A DNA stretch of 64,000 nt, from the NCBI RefSeq assembly GCF_964340395.1, contig NC_135561.1:1946001-2010000 (forward strand), in the 5' to 3' direction. Origin of the DNA: Glandiceps talaboti. Taxonomy: Eukaryota; Hemichordata; Enteropneusta; Spengelidae. Of this stretch, positions 31,216 through 41,543 are shown piece by piece; positions within the stretch are counted from its first letter, which is position 1; the number at the start of each line of letters is the position of its first letter. The notes beneath the pieces were generated by a model. That model saw nothing but the letters and a program-made list of their open reading frames with translations. It made no database searches and had not been told where the DNA came from. A program made the position numbers and the translations under genes.

Positions 31216-34200
31216 ATGCCAACCTTGACAGACATTACTGAAGAGGATCAAGAGATGATTGATCAGCAGCAACAGCCGCCACAGCTGACAAAGTAAGAAG
31301 TCATACCCATTAAAAACTGGCTCGAACTAGTTATATGCATGAATTAAGGCCCTTCTTTCCTGTCATGCAATGCTGTGTTTATTATATTTTACTTGATTTA
31401 TCTCTTGGTAAATTCATCTCATCAGTCAGACAGTGGTCATGATGTTACACACATACCATTATACATTATCCAACGAGAGGCGGGGTTACATACGTACGTA
31501 CGTACATTTGGTTTCACTTTGTACTCATAACGGTCTATTAATAGTTGTAAAAGCTCAGAGTTAGAATTCTAACTAGGACGCCATTTCGAGAGAAATCAGA
31601 GTTCAAATTACAATACATACACAAACTTATACACACTGACTACAGGCGCTTGGTAACCGAAACTCTGCAGTGTGTGGCGTTTATTATCGAATTTATTGAT
31701 ACTAACACAATAAATTATATCCATGTCATGGTGTTATTTTTCTACATGTATATCACATCTGAATACCATTTGTGAGAGCTCACCAGTTAAGTTGCTAGAC
31801 ATCACGTGATATGTTTAAGTCATAGTCATCAATAGAAATAAATCAGTCAGAAGCTATGTAGGTGATAATTCAATGATTGGTATAAATCAATAGCCGAACG
31901 TCCTATCAATCTTACTATGCCATATTGTCGTTGGGGTGAACTTTCGGTTAGAGTTTATTGGTTGCCACTCGTCCGATATACATATGTGGGTGAAATGCCT
32001 TTGTATGGTCGTTAATTAATGCAGAATGCACCTCGGGACAAATTTCCATGAAAATCAAAGTTCTCCAATTCTTCCAAAATCTTTGCCATATGAAATTTCT
32101 TGCTGGTCCTTATGAAATAATAAAAGAAACGTGGAGGTTCATTGTCTCGTTTTTCGTTATTCGGCGGCCATATTGGATTCTAATTTTGATAACACTTTGA
32201 CCTTTATTATGGAGACCTCAGGCTCTACTTGTTTCCCTTAATTTTAACTGACAATAGGTTGGAGTTTTCCTGAGCAAAGTAACAGAAAAAGTTTACATGA
32301 CATATTTCTGATGTGTATGTCATGTATACTAGTTTACTTAGGCAAAAAAAATGTTTGGTTCTGGTAACCCGACCCAACCTAGTTTTAAACTGCCACCCTA
32401 AATATTTTTTGTAATTCGAAAATATTATCGAAAATTGGAAAAAAAATTGAGCTACGCAAGAAATAGTGAGATTTGAAGACGCCATTGTCTTGTGTGATCA
32501 AAACAACATGGTGGAATACAGCGTATCACACAGTGTCGTCTGCGTATCGAGATTAGATCACTGAGAAGTCTCTGTTGACATCTGTATTAATAGGACGAGA
32601 ACATTGGACAGATCCTCGAAGATAAAAAAAATATCCTACCAATCCACCCTAATTTGAAATTAAGCGTTATCAATTTTGTTGTTGTTGGCCTTGCCTAGAA
32701 TAACAATGATTTCTTTTATAGGAAAAGACAAGACGAGCCACCCTTGGGAAGGAAAGTGTTTACAGTTGTAAGTGCTTTCGTAGTAATCTTCATTTGTGTT
32801 GGGTTAAACTATGGAATGTGGCCATTTATCAACGAACTACGGATATTCCATCACAAATATGATAAGACACAGTCAGTGGACCCTAAATGGATTGTGTATA
32901 TAAATATCATCGTACTGTATGTAACAGGTATGGTAAATACATGGTTTTGGCTAATTCTCATTTTCGGACACTTTATGTGTTGGCACAATTTATAGAGCTT
33001 TATGTATATAAATGTCATCATATTTTATATAAAAGGCATCATGGCAAATTTGTGGATAATCCAATACTTTATGTGACGGTCAAAAGTTAAAGAGCACCGC
33101 AAAAATGATTCCTTTAAAGCATAATTCAAATGTCTTGATACGTATAGCTTGTGAAGGTGAAATGTTTGATAAAATGGTCAAACTTAAAGATGTATAGTTT
33201 GTCAGAGTTAGAGTCAATTGTATTCGTCATATTTTGTGGGCCCCGACATCGAGGCTGTAAATTGTACAGCGGAACGAAATAGATAAATCATCACGAATGA
33301 ATGAATGTAAAGTTTAACTCGTAACGTGGCAAAAGTATAACTCTTGGCTCAGTGGCTAGACATATTAATATGCGCCACTACCCGTACCCATGACAAATTG
33401 ATTTCATCTTTGTTCTCTACACTGACAGGCGCAGTCCCTCCTCTGGCGAGTTACTTGGCAAACACATACAAATGTCTTCGTTGTGTAACGACAAAAAAAC
33501 TTTCTCCTCGTGTGGTGATGTCCGTTGGTGTTGTTCTGTCAACAACAGGACTTGTTTTCTCAGCGTTTGCAAAGAGTGTTGGATTACTTTGTTTCACGTA
33601 TGGAGGAGTTACTGGTAGGTTTTAACAAGTGTTATAATGTGATCAGTATTTATATATCGCATTTTAAATTAAATTATACATTACATTGCTATGATTGTTT
33701 TTCTCCAATTTAATTGTGATAAATCACTTTTCGTAAACCCGAGTGACTTGCCAAGCCCTGCTTTTACTGTTTGCTAAACCGTGAAAACATCTCTTTTCAC
33801 TGACTTGTCCCGTTTTTTATTATTTTCAGGGTTTGGATATGGACTCATTCTGACACCAAATCTAGGAATTCTACATGATTGCTTCAAAAGTCGACGGCGA
33901 GTTTTCTTTAATGCCATAGCGTTCATCGGACTGAGTGTTGGCATGTTGGTTTTCCCGCCAATTTTTAAACATACGTCAAAAATATATGGTCGTCGAAGCA
34001 TTTTCACGATTATGGCATGTATGGACATCCAGTTACTAATTCCGGCGATGTTTTTGCGGTCACTCGGGAAATTTGACTATGGTGGCATCAAATTTTCGGA
34101 GATACTGAAACGTGTTTACTATGAGGAAAAACGCTTCGTGTTGGTCGGAATAATGTTTTTCGTTGGTGTCGCTCACAGCAATCTTATCACACACCTTCCG

Positions 34201-35101
34201 AAAGTGATGGAATCAACAGAAACCATGGCAATGATGAATCAAACAAATACGATGACCTATAACCTTAGAGACACAGAAACATTGTTCATAGCATGTGCTG
34301 GTGCCATGATATTCGGACAGTTATTCCATGGAACGGGTTCCTTACGCAGATTGACTCCGGAATACGAAAAACAGTTTGTGCTATTTACATTTCTTATCGT
34401 CGTAATATTGACTACGATCACAGCCATTGGTAGTTATTTTGCCGATAGTTTCACAGAATATTTTATTACATTTGGTTCGGTTGGAGTTTTTAGTGGAATG
34501 TATTTTCCACTAGCATTCGTTTACGTTGAATACTCAACTGATGATGTTGGAAGGACAACCTCCCTGGGTTCAATTCTACCGTTATTAGGTGCTGGAGCTC
34601 TTGTTGGTCTGCCAATTGGAGGTAAGAATTGGAAGTTTTTAACAGTTAATCGGAGGTAAGAAGTTGTTGTGTTCAAGAAAAGCATAGATGTGACACGTAA
34701 GCTATCAAACTCATAATCTAAAAAATTGTTCTTTTTTTATTCCTTCGATAGATGTATCTAGTAAATACTTGGGGTTTCCACTGTTACCTGCAGCTATGTC
34801 CATGGGTATAGTGTCATGCTTTATGATATACGAGGCAGTGTGCGAAAGAAATAGAAATTCCGGAAGTAGGAACCTGCATGGTGGCTCGCCAACCTCTGAC
34901 ATACCCACAACTGATGACAGTCAAGTGATACCTCTAAAATCTCAAATATCAGATCCAAATAGACCTCAGCAAGTGAATATTGAACATGTACATATCCATA
35001 TTGGTAACGCACCGGGAAATGAAGATGAGAGGAGAGACAGATCGAAAGTTGAGTTTCCAATAAGAGACATTAAAGGAATTACGGCATCATGTCAATTCTA
35101 A
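31216..35101 (+). CDS. SLC16/MCT-like MFS transporter, copy 2
   Basis: Five exons: 31216-31292, 32722-32927, 33429-33614, 33830-34621 and 34752-35101; 1,611 nt, 536 aa, all phases close. The architecture equals copy 1: acidic start MPTLTDITEEDQEM with a glutamine run, TM1 with NYGMWPFINELRIFHHKYD, SPRVVMSVGVVLSTTGLVF, GFGYGLILTPNLGIL, the conserved loop CFKSRRRVFFNAIAFIG, YGRRS, then six second-half TMs beginning EEKRFVLVGIMFFVGVAHSN. The first extracellular loop in exon 3 is longer than in copy 1 (NTYKCLRCVTTKK region). The C-tail is about 110 aa, polar, and ends CQF. Expected in a plasma or organelle membrane as a 12-TM carrier; substrate unknown. Exon 4 is the most alike between copies and the C-tails the least, the pattern of a duplicated gene under constraint. 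AATAAA follows near 35252. Confidence 0.88.
32341..32690. mobile_element. MITE in intron 1 of MCT-like copy 2
   Basis: The left end is preceded by TTA (32338-32340) and reads GGCAAAAAAAATGTTTGG then TTCTGGTAACCCGACC. The right end GGCC at 32687-32690 is followed by TTG, a near target duplication. Its 350-bp length and inner words (ACCCGACC, and a CGCAAGAAATAGTG word) match the 21863 element in inverse orientation. It ends about 30 bases before exon 2. Confidence 0.5.
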
Positions 35102-35282
35102 TTAAATTTCAGCATTTTTTTTTTATATATTACAAGATATAGAAATGTTTTGTGACGGCTTTGCTCGTACAACATTTCAAGTCTGTAAATACTGTACTGT
35201 AAGATCGTACTCGCAGTTCAGAATCCATATTTATGTAACCACATACATTTTAAATAAAAAACTGCTGTATGTTTGATTGTTA

Positions 35283-36294
35283 GGCCAAAAAAAAATAAAA
35301 ATCTGGTTCTGGTCAGGGTAAACTTTCTAAAGTGGTGCGACGACGCGCGTTTTTTTTTTTTTTCCTAATTTTTTTTTTTTTTGGCAAATTAGTAAATACA
35401 CATTTTTGACACTTTACATGCTCTCGGAAGATGTCATACAACTCTGGAAGTTGGCACTGTTGTATGGCAAGTTTTATACGATGCGGATCAATCATCCATC
35501 AGGGCATCACTAGTCACATTTACAAATTTATCTTATCGCCCAGTGATTTGCAGTTATAATCCCGATTTGCAGTTATAATCCCATCCAAGATAATGAGTCT
35601 TGCCTTGCAACCACTGTATAATGTCATTGTGCAACTTGCAACGTTAAATAACGAGAAATAGGTCTGTCCAACGGACGTAGAGGAGGCAGTGTTTTCTTTC
35701 GAGCACCGTCCATCATCAGTCTGATACGCAGTCTGTATACGGTACGATGTTTGACACGTCTTTCCAACTCATCGCAGATGGAAAGACGTGTCGAACATCG
35801 TAGCGCATACATCCAGAGCTAACTGCTTACGCTACAGGAAAATCTTTGTATTCAGAAGGCAGAACGAAACGATCACCAGAACTAAGAACACCTCGAAAGT
35901 CAGCTGAATTGATATCAACATTTCGATTGCTCACGACGTACTCAAACTTCTGACATTTTCGAAACATGTGAGCGGTTTACCACCTAGCACAGTGAACACA
36001 CTATTTCCCGTGATTCCCATCAACCACGCTCATCGTACATATTACGTACACATATCGTACGGGGGATTATGGGTATGCAACAGTACTAGAAGAAAAGGGT
36101 ACCCGTTACCAAATAGAAGTGCGCCATCACACGAGTTAAATTTTTTCCGCTAGCCTTGCATACAGTGTTGATCGACGGGGAATTGTAAATAAGGAACGGG
36201 AAAGCAAAAATTATCGGAAAAAAAAGGATCGACGCGGGGGTATTCAGGGCACGCGCGCGCTGACCAGAACCAGACATATTTTTTTTTTTTGGCC
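35283..36294. mobile_element. 1.0 kb inverted-repeat transposon with TTA duplication
   Basis: TTA flanks both ends (35280-35282 and 36295-36297). The left end GGCCAAAAAAAAATAAAAA then TCTGGTTCTGGTCAG and the inverse of the right end (GGCC, A-run, TATG, then TCTGGTTCTGGTCAG) form terminal inverted repeats of about 35 bp. The 3-bp TWA duplication suggests PIF/Harbinger. No transposase frame is present, so it would be non-autonomous. A 24-bp perfect internal hairpin sits at 35743-35802. Confidence 0.82.
35743..35802. repeat. Hairpin: 24-bp arms, 12-nt loop
   Basis: The left arm starts TACGATGTT at 35743-35766 and pairs with 35779-35802 ending AACATCGTA, with a single T/C mismatch position (TTTGAC versus GTCGAA). 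The loop is ACTCATCGCAGA. Confidence 0.9.
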
Positions 36295-36620
36295 TTACAA
36301 AGGAAAACGTGGAGAGAAATCATGTAATCATGTAAAATGTTGCCAAAAAAGAACATTGTTACTAGTGTAAAAATTCATTCTAATTTTTCATCACATTTGA
36401 TATACACATTTATATAATTAATCAGATAAAAATAATTTGTGAACAGTTCCATTTGAAAATAGAAACTGTGAATTATTCTAGGACCATGACAAATAAGATT
36501 TTTTTGGATTGGATTAGATTTTATGAATTATTTGTTTATAGTTACTTTGAAATTTAGAAGTTACTTTCTGGCTTATATTACTCAAACAAACTTCAGACAT
36601 GGTACACATATGCACCCCAG

Positions 36621-36655
<35 letters not shown>

Positions 36656-36744
36656 TATCGCATATCACTGTATATACATCATTGTCAACTTGAATTCGAA
36701 AAAAAATAAGACTGTTGGTAAGGTTTGTATTGAGCCAGACAATA

Positions 36745-37340
36745 AAATGTAGCAGTGTTAGTATGATAAAATGTAGCAGTGTTAGTATGATAAAATGTAG
36801 CAGTGTTAGTATGATATGGGTTGTCGGTGGCCAAGTGGTTAAACCACTTGCCTCTTACACTGCGGTCGGGGTTCGATTAAATTTACCACTCTGTAAGTAA
36901 GAAGAGTATCGTTCAGTTTGACTCTACCGAACAACGCAGATTTTCCCCGGGTACTCCGGTTTCCTCCTGCATTAACACTGAACCCATGAGGGATGGCCCT
37001 CACTGGACTTCTTGGGTGACAAGTGTTTAAAGGTGCTTGTAAATGGGCTTTATGCCCGTTGGTTTACCTGAATAAATAAATATTTGTCCAGCCAAACGAT
37101 AAAATGTAGCAGTGTTAATATATTTGTCCACCCAAACGATAAAATGTAGCAGTGAGTATGATAAAATGTAGCAGTGTTAGTATGATATTTGTCCAGGCAG
37201 ACAATAAAATGTAGCAGTGTTAGTATGATAAAATGTGACAGTGTTAGTATGATAAAATGTAGCAGTGTTAGTATGATATTTGTCCAGGCAGACAATAAAA
37301 TGTAGCAGTGTTAGTATGATAAAATGTGACAGTGTTAGAT
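36745..37340. repeat. 24-bp minisatellite interrupted by a SINE
   Basis: Units of GATAAAATGTAGCAGTGTTA plus GTAT, in places joined by a longer spacer ATTTGTCCAGGCAGACAAT. The array runs at 36745-36816 and resumes at 37085-37340 after the SINE. Confidence 0.9.
36816..37084 (+). mobile_element. tRNA-derived SINE
   Basis: Box A TGGCCAAGTGG at 36828-36838 and box B GGTTCGATTAA at 36870-36880, followed by a body with TTTTCCCCGGGTACTCCGG and TTTCCTCC and an (AATA)n tail. ATAT on both sides is a possible target duplication. Removing the element restores the minisatellite phrase GATATTTGTCCAG, so the insertion came after array growth. Confidence 0.85.
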
Positions 37341-38323
37341 ATTTGTCGAACATGGCAACATCTTGTTTCAGTTTTAGTTTGTGATTTTAACTTTTAAAAC
37401 CGTTGCATGGAGTGAAGGAAACTGTAAATATATATTCCCAGTAAACTTTCTAAAATAATTTCAGTACCATTATTTTTCTACTGACCATTTTGCCTGGAGT
37501 AATATTTCATCATCAAAGAAAGGCGAAGGATACAAATGATTTTATTAATATCAACATTATAACAGATAACACTGTAAAGTTCTCAAACTCCATATTTTAA
37601 TCCATGACATTTAGATTTATACAAGACATGAGAATGTTTATGAGAATGTTTTATTCTTATAACATTATTAATACCAGTGTTTGTAACCCATATTCCAAGC
37701 TCTATTAATTAGGTCGGTGTATGTGTGTATGTATGTATGTGTGTATGTATGTATGTATGTATGTATTACTACTGATCTTCGCACACAGCTGATAGACCAA
37801 GTAATAACACCCGAATCACTCTCATATCTCATATCTGACTCAACTTCTGTATGTACGTACCAGGATCACACTTGAACTTTAAAGGGAATTAGCTCAGACT
37901 ACACACAGTGTTTAAAGATCTACATTGGAAATCAAGGCAAGCACCCAGCATAGTGCCTCGTTCATTGACTTCCCGCGAAGCAAAGTTTCCCTACCCAGAC
38001 TGAGTGCCTGTCAGTTCCAAGTGTGCTTTATTGTGACGTCCTTAAAGTCTAAATTTACATAACGCATGGCCAATGGCCAAATAATTATTTCTGGGCGTGA
38101 TCATGCCCTAAAAGTATTCTTAAAACATTGATGAATGATCACTATGAATCCTAGATATTTATGAAATGCAGACTGTCGTCTCATGTATTCGAGTATGCTT
38201 GGAATCCTGTGTGGTCTGAATCCAATATCCTGGAGACAGTCTATTGACCTTTCAGTCAAACTAGGACATGCGATGTTGTTAAAATATTAAGTTTACTGAA
38301 AATATAAATATGTCATCTGTGAC

Positions 38324-38324
<1 letters not shown>

Positions 38325-38354
<30 letters not shown>

Positions 38355-39262
38355 TGTATGTATGTATGTATGTATGTATGTATGTATGTATGTATGTATG
38401 TATGTATGTATGTATGTGTGTATGTGTGTATGTGTGTATGTATGTATGTATGTATGTATGTATGTATGTATGTATGTATGTATGTATGTGTGACGGTACG
38501 AGCCGCCACCTCGTAAAGTATGTTTAGTAGTTTAGTAGTTACCATATTACTGTTTGTTAGACCCAAAGCATGTTATTGGGACAGCTAGTACTTTTGCTTC
38601 GTGGAGCTGGGTCATTTTCACTATTTCTGGACCAATTCAGAAGAACTACGTCACCTCCGGACAGTTAGTAACATTGTAGCCAGTTTGAGCGGGAAATACC
38701 CAGGTTTACATGTGGTTTGTAGTTTTACGGAGAGTTGAGCGTGAACCGTCGAGTAGTGCGAACCGGTGTGTTGTGAGGTCCGGTTAGTTGTAGTATGCAG
38801 ACCGTAGTATGTAAGGTCTGGTATTGCAAACCTGTGAACTGTAGTGCTTTGATGACGGAGAATAAAGTACGGCTGATGTGTTGGATTGTAGGCGATTAGT
38901 TATCGTTTTATTCGCATCCTGTGGCGTGGGACATTAACCCCACGGCGAGGACGCGCTCCAATATAACTCAGCAGCGGGAACCAAAGGTAAATTTGCACAG
39001 CTCTGTCTATGGCCGATGGTCTGATCGGCTGGGGAATAGACGGGCGATTGTGACGTATGTATGTATGTATGTATGTATGTATGTATGTATGTATGTATGT
39101 ATGTAGGTAGGTAGGTAGGTAGGTAGGTAGGTAGGTAGGTAGGTGTGTGTGTGTTGTGTGCGTGCGTGCGTGCATGCATGTATGTATGTATGTATGTATG
39201 TATGTATGTATGTATGTATGTATGTATGTATGTATGTATGTATGTATGTATGTATGTATGTC
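38325..39262. repeat. TATG arrays around an insert
   Basis: (TATG)n runs at 38325-38488, 39053-39107 and 39178-39262, with a (GTAG)n block at 39107-39143. The 38489-39052 interval is unrelated complex sequence. Confidence 0.95.
38489..39052 (+). mobile_element. LTR-like insertion in a TATG array
   Basis: About 560 bases starting TGTGACGGTACGAGCC, with AATAAA near 38861 and a GTGGCGTGGGACATTAACCC phrase near 38922 that resembles the junction after a retrotransposon LTR. Both sides are the same tetranucleotide repeat. No reverse transcriptase or paired LTR is present. A solo or truncated LTR is the best guess. Confidence 0.4.
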
Positions 39263-40628
39263 TGTCTGTCTATATCTGTCTGTGTGGGTATAAATGTATT
39301 CCTATGTGTATACATGTATGTATGTGTATATATATACACATATATAATTTTAAAATATAATCATATATTATTATTCAATAACTAACGTTATTTTAAGTTA
39401 CATAACTAAAAGGACAGCTTCATATTTGGGCCAATGTGAAGCTATTACAAGGTTGCCAGTAATTGGAAAATATGCATATTCTCTATCACTCATTAACAAT
39501 ACAGCCAACAGCTGTGCTTCTTTCCTTTGTTTTCTAACCAATCGGAATGGACCTTATAAAGAGCTTCAGTAATATGTTAAGTGACGCAAAAATGATGCAT
39601 ATGCTGTATATACATTCGTTTAATATCTTTTTGAACGAGCCGGAAATAATCGCTGAGCGACTCACATACTATAGAAATAATGGAGAGTGTTCAATCCTGA
39701 AATACAGGTTATATGGAAGAAAAAAGACATCTTAAATTTAAAAGTAAACATTTATTATTAAATACTATACTAATAAGCACTATAACGCAAATCGGAGGAA
39801 ACTCCTCGTAACTATACTGAGCTAATGGCAAACATTCATCCGATCATCATCGTCAAACCACGGGCCTCTTTACGGCATTGTCGTAAACAAACGGGTCTCT
39901 TTACAGCACCGTCAAAAAACGTACTACGAAAGATATGCTCTAGCTTGTCAGAATGTCATCCAATAATTCGTTCAGTCTCTCACCTAAGAAACCTCGATTT
40001 TCTCCCCTGCAGAACTGCAAAGAGATCACTCGCTAATAAGCACAAATTCTACGTCTTGCAGATCAGGACAATACACGATAGTGACTCTATTGCTAGCACT
40101 ATAACACACGTGACATGTTACAGAAATTCTTTGAGTCCAAAAGTTGACGAAAATGGCAAACTTTGATATGTAACACAAGGAAATCAAAGATGAAGTCAAA
40201 AGACGCCAGGTTCAAGCTCAGTGGCGAACCACGTTTTACATTAAGAGATTTGAAAGTAAAATTATGTTAGTGAAGTGTCTCCCTCCAACTGTCTGTGACG
40301 AAGCATAATGCCACGACGAGGGGAACCCGTGCAGCAGTCGTCCCTTCACAGACACAAACCTTGGAGTCCAACGCTACGAAGACCTAGCCAGTAACTATTA
40401 AAGGTCTCGAAAATGAAACTTTTCTTTCTGAGCTGAAATTTCCATGATTGGGGAAAAAATTTTGTCGCCAGATGACATCTGACGTCATGCAAATAAGCCA
40501 AAGACCATAATGTTAACATTATGGTCGGAACTTAGGAATGGTAAGAGTTGACATGATCGCTTCATGTTTGTCGACATGCAGAAACCAGTTACTTTATCCA
40601 GACATGCGTACTGCACGACCTGTGAACT

Positions 40629-41510
40629 TTAAAAAACAGTGAAATTATCATCCAAGTTGTGTTTGGAATAACCGATCAAACATACATCACTGTTTGTTCC
40701 CTTCATGACTGTATTTAGTTGATCCCGAGACATAGTTTGTTGTATTGTTACTTCTTCTCCTCCACTGTCAACAGATTCATCTGGGGGTGGTTTGTAAAAG
40801 ATGTGCGCCAAAACGAAGAATATCACCACCAGAAACATGAATAATTCGCCAACTGCGAAAAATTTCAAACCGAACTGTTTGTTGTCGTAGATCCAACAAC
40901 TGCCACGTGTGTCACACGTTGTCTGCCAGTACAGACACGAGGTGTCGATGATTACACCAAATAAAACCGGCCCAGGTACAGATCCTGTGAAGAAAAGATA
41001 TTAAAACAATTCCTGTAATTATTGAATTTAGTCAGTAGTTGTGTTAACGGGTCATACTGTTGAATTTAAAAGTTTCCATACAGAAAACTGAAGTGACACA
41101 TTTGAATATAGAGTACATACCCGTATAGGTGTGCTTTATTTACTCACCAAAAAGTTTATTAAACACTGCCGACATTCCCAGTGCATACGAACGTTGACTG
41201 TCGACGACACACCTGTGAAGAGAGTCAGATAACCAAATTATAGTATAGTAAAGTATAGTATAGTATAGTATAGTATAGTATAGTATAGTATAGTATAGTA
41301 TAGTATAGTATAGTATAGTATAGTATAGTATAGTATAGTATAGTATAGTATAGTATAGTATAGTGTATTCTATGCATCCACCCATCCATCCATTAATTAA
41401 TTCCTTCATTCATTCATTCGTGTGTATGTATGTATGTATGTATGTATGTATGTATGTATGTATGTATGTATGTATGTATGTATGTATGTATGTATGTATG
41501 TATGTGTGTA

Positions 41511-41543
<33 letters not shown>

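Larger units (their letters stand above)
22640..35150 (+). repeat. Tandem segmental duplication, two units of about 7.5 kb
   Basis: Exon starts in unit 2 lie 7,313-7,642 bases after their unit 1 counterparts. Non-coding upstream sequence is also shared: TACAAAGGTTAACATT near 22816 and 30237, TTTACGTAAATGTTCGAAG-like words near 23050 and 30560, and a DR5 element at 23520 and 31025. The duplication therefore covers the promoter and all exons. Introns differ in length and repeat content, so it is not very recent. Confidence 0.88.
35102..40628. other. Repeat-rich intergenic region, no gene recognised
   Basis: Contains the 1.0 kb MITE, a (CA)n run at 36623-36655, the SINE within a minisatellite, several TATG arrays and an LTR-like insert. 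The open frame at 39825-40166 (113 aa, plus) has no recognisable features and no splice partner, so it is not called. Confidence 0.65.

Noticed and set aside
33340-33400. Second tRNA-like head (CTCAGTGGCTAGA) in MCT-like copy 2
   Set aside because: No box B at the right distance; it is ordinary intron sequence before exon 3.
39825-40166. 113-aa open frame
   Set aside because: No recognisable domain, hydrophobic pattern or splice partner; the length is within chance in this sequence.
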